A program made the translations under genes and the position numbers. From assembly GCA_028023455.1 (NCBI GenBank), contig JAQFVV010006341.1:2914001-2978000 (forward strand): a stretch of 64,000 bases of DNA. The letters are read 5' to 3'. Below are positions 35,887 through 47,482 of the stretch, in pieces. The notes under the pieces were generated by a model. That model saw nothing but the letters and a program-made list of their open reading frames with translations. It was not told the origin of the DNA and did no database searches. This DNA comes from Epiperipatus broadwayi. Taxonomy: Eukaryota > Onychophora > Udeonychophora > Euonychophora > Peripatidae. Position 1 is the first letter of the stretch; every line of letters begins with the position of its first letter.

Positions 35887-38800
35887 TGAAGCAATCACTC
35901 TGTAGTCAGAGTGAGCTTCATGTTTTTCTACCTAAAGTAAACTAACATGTACAAGGGTTCAAACCTAGCAATATTTAAATTACTAACAGTGCCGTCATAT
36001 ATATATATATATTACAAACTATTATAATGAATATTTTATAATTTTTGATTCTGTTTTGCTATTTTCATACTTATTTATTTTAAGCTTGTGTTTTTTTATT
36101 TTAAAAGAGAAAATTTTTTTTATTACATAAAGTTTATCATTTGTAAAAATTATTTGCATTTAATTTCACATTTGTAAAAATATAAAAGAAAGAAGTTATT
36201 ACCAAGATGGCAGGTTCAAATCAGCCCATTGTGAAGTTTTCTTTCTAATTAAATATTTTAAATGCTTGATTTTAATTAATCAAAATATTGTCTCATCATA
36301 GTTTTACTTTTATAATTTAAAGACTTTAATTAAAAGTTTTGCTAATGAAAGAGATTTGAACCGTATCTTCTTATATCTTACTTTTAAAATGGTCCCTAAT
36401 TTGCTCAGGAATTTAATAATTGTCTCATCTGCCTCTAGGCAAATGAGCCAAAACATTCCTGTAATAGCTTGGGTGGTAAAAATAGAATAGTTTTATTTTA
36501 GTCTGAGTCTTAGAGTCTGACAATCTGACAGTATTTTTTGGTGCTTAGTTTTAAAATGACAGTTGAGTAGGGCCTGAATCATCTTTCCCTATGCCTCTCA
36601 AGGCTGCCTCCATATGATGCCATGAAATTCTTGCCATGGAAGAAGGCTGCCATCAATGAAGACACAGTAGTGACTGAGATTGCTGACCACCAAGCTAATC
36701 CCTGTAAACTAAAGCTCAAAGAATGAACCACCTAGCCATTATAATATTGTCGAGGTAACAGTTCCATGCTTACCTATATCTATACTAATAATTAATGTGT
36801 TTTTTTTGTTATATATTTGTACTTAATCTCTGCTTGAAAATCTCTATAATCCTATCTGTTATATATATATATATATTGAAGCAGATGATCTGATGCTCAG
36901 ATCCTGCTTCACAGCCCACATCCAATCTCCTACCACATAACCGCATTCAAACCCGTCCTTACGCACGTATACACATAACCAATAATATATTTCTTTATTC
37001 AAGAGTATAAAATAATGTAAACCTATGTATTTCAATTTAATATTTAATGTAATAATAATATTCTGATGTGTATACGGGTGTAAATAATAAATATATATGT
37101 ATGTTTTAAAGTAGGAGATTGCGATTGAAATAATATTATATATATATGAAACTTATTTTTTTTTTTTCATATAAGTTTGTCACCAGAAGTGATGCAATCT
37201 TGTTAGTAAGTCTCTCAAAGAACAATAACCCGGAAGACCCTTTTGATTAAAATAGAAGATTACAAATTAGTAATAATAGAATAAACCCATTAGTGGAAAT
37301 TGTCCACGCTAGCTTGTTTTAAAATCACAAGATGTATTTTAAAACAATCGTTCGAGAAACTGATAACAAACTTGCATTGTTTCATACATCTTACCAGATA
37401 AGAGTATCCGGCCAAACGTTTCCAAGCGAAAGCTAAGTGCTCAAACCGCCTCAGGTCCAGCAGTAGTTGCCTAGTTACAGTTTCAAAATCAAAAGTATAC
37501 ATACTGCTGGATTTGAATCCACACAGAAGAGGAGATAATTAATTAGCCATGCTGCTAAAGATAATCCACACCCGATGCAATTTTGACACAATGTGTTCTG
37601 AGTAATAAAATTCACCTTATCCCTCCGTTCTAATATGCGGATCCCAGGAACGAAGCCTCCATACTCCGTGCTACTGAACTATATAAACATTTTCCAATGA
37701 AATGAAGTGCTATCCAAAGCCATCCCGCTATACTAGATCTAGTCATGATACCGACGGACTGATTTCTAATGAAATGCGTTTCACGATAATCAAGGTAAAG
37801 AACTCTGACCGCTAATAATTTGTAAAAATCCTGCCTTCTCTGTAAAGTAATGTGTATTTTAAATGTCTTCCAATATAAATATATATAACTCTATCTAACT
37901 AATTTACGCTAAGCCTCTTATATAAATGTCTTTCTCTTTTCTTTTATTTAAAAGCGGCCAACAATTTTTTATTAATGTTTTTATGTATTTCTATTTAAAG
38001 TTAATGCCAATAATATTCTAAAATCGCCAGCATATAAATTATCTTGTTTTCCCCACCCATCATTTACTGGGTAAATAATTTCTAATTGATAAAAACAAGT
38101 CTTATTCGGCTTGCCCAGATGCTCGCGATTTTAGAAAAATAAATTAATTATATTTTTCATGTTTACTGTTGAAAAACAGATTTGACATCTGTTTTTCTAA
38201 TTATCCGTTCTAAATAATGCGCTACCTTTTATTTTTCAACTATATTATATATGTACGTTTCATAGTAGCTATTACGACCACCCATTTAGTTTATAATCAA
38301 TTAATGTGTTTTCACAAGAGCATAAGTCAACCAAAACTAAAATTTAATGTGTCAAAAGTAATGAGTAATATTAAATAATATGATGTAAGGGGGGAGGGGA
38401 ACCTTAGCTTTTATCCTATATTTATGTGTGTAATTATTATTCCTGTTTGCTTAAATTGAAGCCATATCATTACGCTGAATAGTTCATCATTTGTGGGCAA
38501 TAAATACTTCCCAATAATCTTTAATATTAAAAATATATTCATGTTATTAATAAGCGTTGAGTGCATAAAGGCCACTCTATTTTATATATTAGTGCTTCAT
38601 CATTACATGGAGGCAACCGCAAAGTCGGACCCCATCGTCTCTCTGTCCTTAAACCAGGCTGTAAAAATCACCTGGGGGACATCCATGCTCTATACGGGGA
38701 TTGCTCTGGGAAAACCAGCCCGATAGGCATAGCCGGCCGCCCTTCGTTCATCAAACCGACCCTGCCAAAGTTTGCAGAGGAACTCGGTCATTACTTCTTA

Positions 38801-41419
38801 GAATTCGCGAAGCACACTCCAGGATCCATAAAAGGACCGACCCAATAAGCCACCATGCACGCACCGCTGTCCCTTATCTTATCACTCACCCAGAAGTATT
38901 CATAAGCCGTAATGAGATGATTTATTTAAACAAACATATTTCCATTAGTAAAATATAAATAATAATACGATAAATTTAGTATCGTCTGTATCAATTATTC
39001 ATTACTCATCCCGCACATTAATTATCTCAATTTCCGAATTAACCCTCATATGAAATGTAATCAAATCTTATTTATGTTAAAATTAACGTTCAAAATAATC
39101 AAATGCTCTCTTTTCGTTTCTGGGGGTGTGATAGCGTTCTGATTATACATTTTAATAGCGCTAAATTATTCAAATACATACATATATTATTGGCATTGCC
39201 GCAATCCAAATGTTATTGTACAAAATGATTTGAATAAATATATATAATAATCCTGAGGATCACGTCGGCTAAATTACCCGACGTAATTATTGTTAATAAA
39301 TATTAAATATATCTACATCAAACTCGAATCAATGCTTTCTTTAGTTAAGATAGATATTAAGTTACTTCTTAAGCTAAAATATGATTAGATGATCTCCGCT
39401 CTACACATAATTAATATGTTATTAAATTAGTCTATCACGAATTAGTCCTGAGTCTTATTGTGTCTCCGATGACCGATGCCGGCGGATGAGAAGTGGATTA
39501 ATCGATGTCATCGGGATTGTTGCTCATAATGTTATAGATCTGGGAAATAGGAAAATAGGGCAGAATCCATGAGTGTTCCTGACCTGTGTATCTTGCACAC
39601 GATTGGATTCGGGGTACTTTTGCCTAGATGCTAGATCTTGTTAAATGAACATACAAAACCGACCGGCACAATATATATATATACAAATGCTTACATCTAT
39701 TTAAGTTGAAGTCTTACATTTTATTTAGTGCGGAAAGTTTTATTATCATAATTATTTGCTTTTTAATTTTATATGTCATTTATATGCCGAATCAACTCAA
39801 CTCCGCTAGCTCTTCCCCATTCTTCTGGATATTGTTATTACGTTAAATTATTCGTTTTAAAGCCATGGCTTGCTGGGTTGAGAAATAGTTAAAATAATAT
39901 TTCTGTTTATAGGCATATTTTTTTTTTAATACTGCCTTGAGTGTATTTTTATTGATTATAAATCTAATGTGATCCAAGAACGCTATTGCTTAAATTCTAG
40001 ATAAGATATGTTTGAATAATAATGACTGTTTATTTTTATTCTGTAATAATCAGTTATATGTAGCATTTTTAGCATTATAGTATTCAATAATACTTATTGA
40101 TTCCAAATGCATGTGAGACCCGCTTAATGAAGGGAAATGTAATCGTATGTCATTAAGACATTCATTTAGTTTTAGACTTCAGTTATATAATTTGTTTTAG
40201 TATCCAAGTCATGCCATTACTCCCGATTTAAATTTTATATTTAGGCCACTAGTTATGTTGATGTCATTAAAGGACGTATTATAATTTCATAGTGTTGCCA
40301 GCATAGGCCAGCCATTGTCGTTATTGCTTTGTCATAACTTGAGGATCATCAGGAACTCTGAATCTTCCATTGTCACTTATATATGTTTTAACTGGCATTG
40401 GAAGTGACCTAGGACACATTCGGAAAGAGTAGTGGAAGCTCTGCATTGTTACCCTACGTGGACAATTGCATCTCCCTATCATCCTTTTTCTCTCCAGGTA
40501 CGAACCATCAGAAGAACGAGCATACCATTTTTTATTCCCACATAAATGATGAAGTGTCTACTTGGCCAAAATGGACCGAATCTTATATCTTGCTGCCTCA
40601 TGCTCACACTGTGATTTCTTTTAGTATTTTAGAATAATGCCTAAAACTAATCTATAAGCCGTAACGCTGTGATATAACTAAACCATTTTATTATTTATTA
40701 GTGTATTTATATTTAGAATGTCACGAAAAGCTTACATTCAGTTATTTTCTTTAGGCGAGCGACTCCCACATGCGTAAATGAATTTTCCTTATTGTATTTT
40801 AATTCAAGAATTAAAATATAACGTTTGTAATATTGAAATTTGTTTTATCACTTTGTTGTTCGATAATTAATAAATATAACAGATGTCAGAGACCAATTTA
40901 CCTGGCATTACATTTGTATATACATTATATTTCTTGTTGTGATCGGATCGAAGTGGCATCGATCATAGTTTGTTAAATGCATTATGTTAATTGATTCAAA
41001 CACTAAAGTTTCTCTCTCATGAATGCTTTTGTTTAGGTCATTATTTAACCAAAATAGCGTTTCTCTTTATAAACCCATTTTATAATTTTCTTTTTAAACA
41101 TTGGCATATAAATAAACCACACTATATATGTATAAGCGTAACATCCCATAATAACTACAGATATGAACATAATCAAAATATTCTAGCGTGAACTATATAA
41201 ATAAAATACGTTTAGAATAAAATATTTTTTATAATGTTAAATTAAAGTATCTTTTAATCCTATCCAGAGTTCGAATCTTTATTTTGGTTAGTGTGTAAAA
41301 TATAAAAAGATTTATATAATTATGTATAATTCTAGCTCTCATATCATATTCAGGGATTCATCCTCAAAAACCCCAGTTCGAGTCTCATGTCTCTGTACCG
41401 CTGTATGACGTCCGATACA
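35887..41419 (+). repeat. gypsy-B 3' LTR, split by solo LTR-3
   Basis: The TGAAGC...GCTTCA terminal palindrome (35887-35920) is identical to that at 34338. The LTR body continues to 36876, is interrupted by LTR-3 and its ATAT duplicate, and resumes at about 39675 to end at 41419. Locally GC-richer islands lie at 36520-36730 and 40290-40620, and the end piece at 41345-41419, matching the three-island plan of the related LTRs. Short frames at 40446 and 40991 are not genes. Confidence 0.6.
36877..39670 (+). mobile_element. Solo LTR-3 with ATAT target duplication
   Basis: It starts TGAAGCAG and ends CCGGCACA, flanked by ATAT (36873-36876 and 39671-39674); length 2,794 bp. Its first 35 nt are an almost perfect palindrome (TGAAGCAG/CTGCTTCA, then GATCTGA/TCAGATC). 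Three GC-richer islands (37600-37790, 38590-38880, 39460-39620) repeat the plan of the other long LTRs. The overlapping frames at 38493-38958 fall in the middle island and show no known domain. Confidence 0.7.
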
Positions 41420-43082
41420 ACGTAAAGTGCTTCTATATTATATAACATAAATTTATGATTACAGATCATTATTGAATTGTATTTTAAGATGAATATGGGC
41501 TAAAGCAAAACATGCTATTGTGCATCATGTTATTTCCTAACAGTTGCATTAAACCTCTATTTATTTATTTTTCTACTTTATTGTAAATCACACAAGAAGA
41601 TGTCTGCAGCCCAAAGTAAACAAGCATTGGAATATTTAAAGGTGAATCAGTTAAGGATGAAGGTGTTTACCATACACAACTATAGGAGGCACCATTGTAC
41701 CCATCTATCCTTGCCTAGGAAAATGATTCGATGAGTCAAACTGCTTTTGAAGAACAACATGCCTAACTATCAACTACTATTTCTATTAGGATGATTTTTA
41801 TGAACTTTGTTCCAACTACAATTTTTAATCAAGAAATTAATACTGTAAATTTTTGTTTGATTTTTATTTTTATTATCTATGTTGTATTTTCACACTCTGA
41901 TGCTAGAAGTCTCATTTTTCAGAATTAGCAAAGAAGAAATGGGGGGATTATTCAGTTAGATATTTTTCTATTTTTATTGTAAATAAAATTTAGGTTAACC
42001 CACCCAAGTTATCCACGTAAATAGTAAGGTAAGATTCTCTACATTTATTTTTATAGATTAAATTGCACCACTTGATACAGAATACATATTATATGTTTTA
42101 TTTTGTCGATTAACCCAGTATATATATTTTTTCAGTATGATTGACTAATCAACTAGTATTAATTTCTATATCTATCATATATATAAATTGGGGGGAACTT
42201 AAATAGATTGTTAAAATCAGTAAATATATAATTTAGTTAGCCAGCATCTCAATCATCTTAAATTACTAAAGTTTATTTTTCTATATAATTATGATTTGTA
42301 TAGAATGAGTGACATAGATGGATTTCTACCATGGAGTATAGAGGGTTGGATCTGGAGAATTATTAGTTAATAAAATGGTAGAAGTTCACGTGTGACACAT
42401 GTATATATTACTATTATTTTTTTTTTTATCATTACTATTGTTATTACACTTTATGTTATTTATCATTGTTAATAAATGTTTAAGTGTTTATATTATTCCA
42501 GTCTCTGGTTTATTGAGTTGTCTTGACATTCCACAGTATATAAATAATTATGCATGCACACACATATTTTCCTTGTCATATAAAAGTTGTAAAGTAAAAT
42601 AAATATAATAAATGCTAGTTGTAACCTATATATAGGTGAAGGAGTTGCTATGTGTATCCGTTCATACCTGTTAAGGAAGTCAAAAGCAATATTTTCTCTG
42701 GACTTGAATATTAGGGCATAATGGAATCGGAAAGGGGTGAAAGTGGATGAACTAACCTAAATTGCATTTGATATTATTAGATAGGGATAGAGGTAGTCAA
42801 TTAAAGTGCATGCAATCATTGGTTAAGCATTTCATCAGGTTTTCATTAGCATTTTACCTGAAGACCCAATGTCTGACGGTAGTTAGATGCAAACTTTTCC
42901 CCTTCCAAGCCTGGTAGGTCTCTGCAGACTGTGTCATCAGAGGCAATAAATTAGGGCACACTAAGTCATAGTCTCCAGATTGCTACATCTGCATAGTATC
43001 ACAGTCCGCAAGTTATTTTCCCATCTGTTACATCTGGTGTGTGGGCAAGTGCGAATCCAAGCATAGTCGACCGTCCGTTACA

Positions 43083-44037
43083 CTACGTTGCCTTATATGT
43101 GTATAAAGGTGTTCGAATCCTAGGTAAATCATTCATTTTTTGTCTCCAAAATCTTGATTTATAGCCATAAATAAGTGAGAGAAACTTTTTAACATGGTTT
43201 TATCAAGTATAAAACTATTAATTTCCATAATATAACTACAGGCATTAGCTTTCATAATAAGACTTTTAAATCAAATATCTCATTAGTTATGTGTGTGTGT
43301 GTCATATGATTAAATATTATTAAACACTATGTTTATATGTAATGTATATTTTGAAAAGAAAAAAAAGGATTAAGTGTTGATTAGAGGGTTTAAACAGAAG
43401 TAATAAATGATTAAATATGTGTTTATTTTATTCATTATTTAAATATATATGTGTGTGATTTGAAACATTAAAATGTATACTTTAATAGAATGTGTGTACA
43501 CATATTATAAGGCAAGAGTGAGCATTTAAAGAAAGCTGGATATAAAAATTTTAATTATCGTTAGGTAGATAATTTGAGGTAATGTTAAAGGCAAGGGAGG
43601 GATTTACGCGGGAGAATTGAATAATGCATAAGTATTCTGTTAGTCAAATATTTTTCATATTTTAATTAATCAAATATTTGTGATGTAGGTGAAGAATTGG
43701 CAATAGTTAAAGTCCGATGAGCTTGCTGGGGGGGGGGGGGGGTAGATACTAAATTAGTAGCTGATTGAGCAAGCATGTTAGTTACATCATAATTAACTGG
43801 TGCCTAAAAGTTTTTTCTTAAAATAAATAAAGTGTTTGGATGGCCATTGTTATAATTTAATAGCAGAAAGTTGGTATTATTGATAGCTTGCTATCAGTGA
43901 TATTCTTATCTCTACCTGAATGACCAGAAGCCTTCAAAGATAGTGAAAGAAACTAAACAAAAGGGATAGAAATAAATCAATCTAAAAATTTAGGTTTTCC
44001 TCATTTTTGTTTACAAAGAAGGAAGGCAGACGATACA
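43083..44037 (+). repeat. gypsy-A 3' LTR, right part
   Basis: Collinear with 26616-27481, with shared blocks such as 'gtgttcgaatcctaggtaaa', 'ttgtctccaaaatcttgatt', 'attatcgttaggtagataat' and 'ttattgatagcttgctatca'. It ends GATACA before the ATAT duplicate. A small insertion near 43325-43420 and a G run (43728-43742) are absent from the 5' LTR. Confidence 0.75.
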
Positions 44038-44147
44038 ATATATATATTTATTATGAGTATAATAAACTTACGTTATTTTTATTTATATTGTTTGTTTACT
44101 TAACTGGAACTTGGCCGGTATGCAATATACCCCTGATATACATTGCA
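44038..44147 (+). repeat. gypsy-3 5' LTR, last part
   Basis: Matches 46605-46709 of the 3' LTR ('aataaactcatgttattttt' counterpart, then 'ggctgatatgcacc' and 'tacattgca' counterparts). TGGCTATAATCAACAGAG starting at 44151 is in the right place for a primer-binding site. Confidence 0.65.
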
Positions 44148-46263
44148 GAGTGGCTATAATCAACAGAGACTGGAAGTACAGCAAAGTGGCTGCCGAAGAC
44201 AGGAGACCTGAAATACAACAGAATGGTGCAGATGATAGGAAACCTTGAATCACAATAGATTGTCACTGACAGGAGATCTGAAGCAGAATAGAGTAACACC
44301 TACACAGAAGACTTGAAACATTGCAGAGTGGCTGCAGACAACAGGAATCCTGAAGTTTATAGTAGAATAGCTTTCATTAATGAAGAACCTGTATATTAAA
44401 AGTTTGTCACAGGTGATTTAACATGCCAATATTGTAAGTAGACAAACTCTGAAAATGGCATTCAATAATAATGTTGACGAATTTGATGTTAATAATGCTG
44501 CAAATTGTACTCTAAATATGGAGCACTTAGAGAAATATTTGCTCATTAATAAAATAAAAGATGTGAAACTAAATGTTAATATGATTGGTAGGCTAAGATG
44601 TTCTGCAAATAGCAAAAGGTATTTGTGAACTGATGCCTCCAGAAAACACAGCACATCTCAGGCTCACTGATTTTAAATACATACTACAAACTACCAATGT
44701 TTAAATGGGTGTCATGTCTATGTTTTAGAAATAGGAAACAAGTACCTAGTGAGAGATATCAGCAATATGATATAGCACTTAGTGAATTCTAAAATGCTGC
44801 CACTTTAGAGCTGAACTGGTTAACTTCTTCCTTGGTCAGTGGCTATGGGGGATGACTGATAATAAGTTAATGTCAAGTTCTCCTCTGTGAACTTGCCTTG
44901 ACATATAAGCAAGTAGTGGACAAATGTATAACATAAGAATTATTTATGGAAGATGCCACAGAATTTCAGAATAATAAGAGATGTAGTAACATATAAAATG
45001 ATAGTAAATAAAGCTGATTTTCAGACCATCAGCTATTGAAGCCCTATGAAGGTTTTTCTGTGTACTCTTGCTAAAGTAGGCCTGTAAATTTAAAATTGCT
45101 AAATGTCACATTTGCAGGAAAACTGGTCTTTTGCAACGAGTTTGTCATGGAAAAGTATGTTAAAAGGGGGAGTTATGTGCAGATTTCAAATCTCAAGGAG
45201 AATGAGTAGAGAGTAAAATTGGAGTAAAAACTATTTGAACAAAGAATAAGAATGTAGATGATTTACAATGTTATTGTAAATTATGAAAAATAGTTTGGGC
45301 CAGTAAAAGAGACAGCAGCAGAGCTTAAACAGTCAGAGGTACAGACTGCCAAGGTGGTAAAGATTGTCAGACTATTGCTAAGATGCTTCCATAGAAGCTA
45401 GATTCTAGGAATAAAACAAATAAATCTTGGGAAGACTCATATATATCATGTAGGCCCATTTAATGGAAATATATTCCCGATACTGATAGACTCTTATTCA
45501 GAATGGACAGAGTACAAAAGAGTTAAAGAGTATTGAGTGCAGAAAATACAGTGAAGGCTTTAAATGAAATTTTTGCATATCGTGGCTACCCTGAAATTAC
45601 TGTTTCAGATAATAGAACTGGTTTCATGTCTGACTTCTTTAAGGACTAAAACCTACCTATCTAGTACCAAGAGTCTAATGGTCTGGCAGAGAGAAGCAGA
45701 TGCCAGTTGAGATATTATTGCACTGAAAATGCTGAACTTATCTCTCTGTACTAATACCTATTAATAGCACATCAAGGCAAATGGATTTGGATGTAGAAAA
45801 CTATATAGTTGGTGGTTACATGACATGTTAAAGAGAAAATGGGTAATAATCAGCATTGTTTCAAGACAATTAAGGAAGTGCAAACTTCAAATGGTAGAAA
45901 AAACAGAAATCATTTGAGAGTTCATTGTCCAGAATTATTGGAAGTACTAATTTTATGGTAGATAATAATATTTCAATAAAACAAGAAGGTAAGTACTAAT
46001 ACAGCACAAAAACTACCTGTCTTAAATTTTATTAATGAAATTCCTTTGTCTGACAAGAATGATTTGTTAAATAAATCAGAGATTTTATCGGAGGGAGATT
46101 AATCCCTTTTAAAACAGTCTTCACAAGAAAAAGAGAAAATTGCCAACCAGGAGGAAAGAAAAGAAATTCCTTTGTCTAGACCTGTTCAAGGACACAGAAA
46201 ATTTAAGACTGGAAGATTATTTTTTGTAAATAAAAGTTAATTTTTTAAAATGAGGGGAAGAAT
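44148..46263 (+). pseudogene. gypsy-3 internal region: decayed gag and integrase
   Basis: Near 44452-44625 a plus-strand frame gives 'NNVDEFDVNNAANCTLNMEH' then 'LEKYLLINKIKDVK', the N-terminal capsid pattern (FD...W..Y..RLE.YF..N.I) of Mag/K02A2.6-like gypsy Gag. 'CHICRKTGLLQRVCHG' near 45105-45150 is a zinc-knuckle-like block. From 45430 on, broken frames read like an integrase core ('PFNGN...LIDSYSEWTEYK', 'IFAYRGYPEITVSDNRTGF'). RT and RNase H are gone. The minus-strand frame at 44418-44654 is a shadow of gag. Confidence 0.6.
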
Positions 46264-46709
46264 TGAAATATGTATAATGTTGTAAATGCAGAAGTGTGTG
46301 CATATATATTATAAGCCTATATAATATTATTAATATAATATAGTTTAAATAAAAGTTATAATTTCCACACAACACTTGGATAATTATTTATCCTAAATAA
46401 AATTTACAAAAAATTAGTATGTACTAAACTTTAAGTTTATACAAATGAACTATTTATATTTAGAACACACACCCGTAGCAGCAGCAGATAGAATAAGCGT
46501 GTTTGCAAAAGCTAAGAAAATCAGATGTAGATTATTCAGGAAAAAGATGTTTATGAGAGAGTCTGTCTCCTAAATAATTATTGTTTAGATTTGTTTACTT
46601 ATATGTATATATTTTTATTACAAGTAAAATAAACTCATGTTATTTTTATTTATGTTGTTGATTTAACTGCAATCTGGCTGATATGCACCTACCCCTGGTG
46701 TACATTGCA
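46264..46709 (+). repeat. gypsy-3 3' LTR (446 bp)
   Basis: Starts TGAAATATG after a purine tract ('atgaggggaagaat') and ends TTGCA. Its beginning is shared with 23605-23650, its middle with 24858-25150, its end with 44038-44147. It lacks the terminal palindrome seen in the long LTRs. Confidence 0.7.
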
Positions 46710-46941
46710 ATAGTCAACTACATTATCTTGTTATCATTGGAAGCAGTTTGCCATCATTTGCTATGTTTTAACACAATTTAGTTTACTGTTTCAATATCTA
46801 GAGCTAGACCATAAATTTTAATGAATCTTTATGTAATTATAATTCATATTAAGTAGTTTGAAAAAATAATCTGTTTTATCCTTAGAAGCTAAGAATACTA
46901 CAATTTTATCTTGCAGTATACAACCTCCATTACCATATCCT

Positions 46942-47482
46942 CTTGATGGAGAAGATATAATTTAATTAGTAAATACAAGTAGGCTTAACGTTTTCGAGGA
47001 TCCATCATAGCCGTAATAAAGCACATATAGGAAAATTTATGCTAAAATATTTAAATTAACGATGTGTTATGTAGCCCATTTCTTCGAAATCTCGAAACAC
47101 GTATCTTTTCTATTGATGGCATGAATATATCCATGAACATAGAATGCTTTCTTGATTTTTCTCTTGTAATCATTAGATTCGGTGCATAAGATTACACGAT
47201 TGGCAGATGTAAAGTCATGCCCGGAGTTTTTGGCATGCTCCAAAAATATAGACGATGTATTATTGTTCTTTTGAGCTCTGTTATAAGTATATAGGTGTTG
47301 AGGAAGTGATGGTAGCTTTGGTCTTCTCATAATATACTGCATGGCATCCAGCGAGAGGGCAAGATATGGAGTATACAACGTGAGGGGTGAGCGACCGAAC
47401 GACTATGATTATGAGGCATGGATCCTCAAAAACTTTAAGCCTACTTGTGTTAACTAATTAAATTATATCTTCTCCATTAAGC
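46942..47482. mobile_element. PLE-2: Penelope fragment between inverted repeats
   Basis: Arms 46942-47010 and 47410-47482 are inverse copies that share 'atggagaagatataattta', 'acaagtaggcttaa' and 'gaggatccat'. Between them a minus-strand frame encodes the end of a Penelope-type endonuclease. The arrangement mirrors PLE-1: a GIY-YIG remnant flanked by inverted arms. No target duplication could be read. Confidence 0.6.
47067..47378 (-). pseudogene. Penelope-like GIY-YIG endonuclease, C-terminal part
   Basis: The 103-codon frame contains 'SSIFLEHAKNSGHDFTSANR' followed by 'ILCTESNDYKRKIKKAFYVH' and a closing 'INRKDTCFEISKKW'. This is the end of Penelope-type proteins: an AxxEH...GH.F block, then a long helix with the R-x-x-x-E/K-A pattern, and an N-R/K near the end. 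The IPCxCG/YIG part that should precede it is missing, and the first ~45 residues are not recognised. Probably a dead 5'-truncated copy; the frame itself is open. Confidence 0.6.

Larger units (their letters stand above)
34338..41419 (+). mobile_element. gypsy-B, internally deleted long-LTR element
   Basis: The first 87 bp of the 5' LTR (34338-34424) are followed directly by integrase sequence. The complete 3' LTR starts at 35887 with the same 87 bp and ends ...GATACA at 41419 after subtracting solo LTR-3 (36877-39674). The 3' LTR is then about 2.74 kb. Flanks ACAT (34334-34337) and ACGT (41420-41423) fit a 4-bp duplication with one change. The rest of the 5' LTR, gag, protease, RT and RNase H are deleted. 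Confidence 0.65.
33507..43082 (+). mobile_element. Solo LTR-0, itself split by gypsy-B
   Basis: The block that interrupts the gypsy-A 3' LTR starts TGTAAAGGG at 33507 and ends ...CCGTTACA at 43082. That 3' end is shared with the LTRs at 50-57 kb. Once gypsy-B (34338-41419) is set aside, 33507-34337 plus 41420-43082 gives about 2.49 kb, the size of the other long LTRs. Its first 18 nt form a small palindrome (TGTAA/TTACA). Flanks 'ctaa' and 'ctac' fit a 4-bp duplication with one change. It is inferred as a solo LTR because no internal region or second LTR exists. Confidence 0.6.
25765..44037 (+). mobile_element. gypsy-A, LTR retrotransposon of the Ty3/gypsy type
   Basis: The 5' LTR is 25765-27481. 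A primer-binding-like TGGCATAGCC follows at 27483. Decayed gag and pol run to 32534, a purine tract precedes 32680, and the 3' LTR lies in two parts (32680-33505 and 43083-44037). ATAT on both sides (25761-25764 and 44038-44041) is the target duplication. Together the two 3' LTR parts (about 1.78 kb) match the 5' LTR (1,717 bp). The 9.6 kb that splits it is a later insertion. All coding parts contain stops. Confidence 0.75.
23605..46709 (+). mobile_element. gypsy-3, oldest LTR element of the nest
   Basis: The 3' LTR is intact at 46264-46709 (446 bp, TGAAATATG...TTGCA). Its 5' partner begins at 23605 with the same TGAAATATGTAT start and ends at 44147 with the matching TACATTGCA. It is broken up by a Penelope-like insertion (23651-24857), a ~600-bp insert (about 25150-25745) and gypsy-A (25765-44037). 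Decayed gag, zinc-knuckle and integrase sequences fill 44148-46263. Flanks ATAAT (23600-23604) and ATAGT (46710-46714) differ at one base and could be a 5-bp target duplication. Confidence 0.65.

Noticed and set aside
38493-38958. Three overlapping plus-strand frames of 77-95 codons
   Set aside because: They coincide with the GC-richer middle island of solo LTR-3, overlap in different frames and show no recognisable family.
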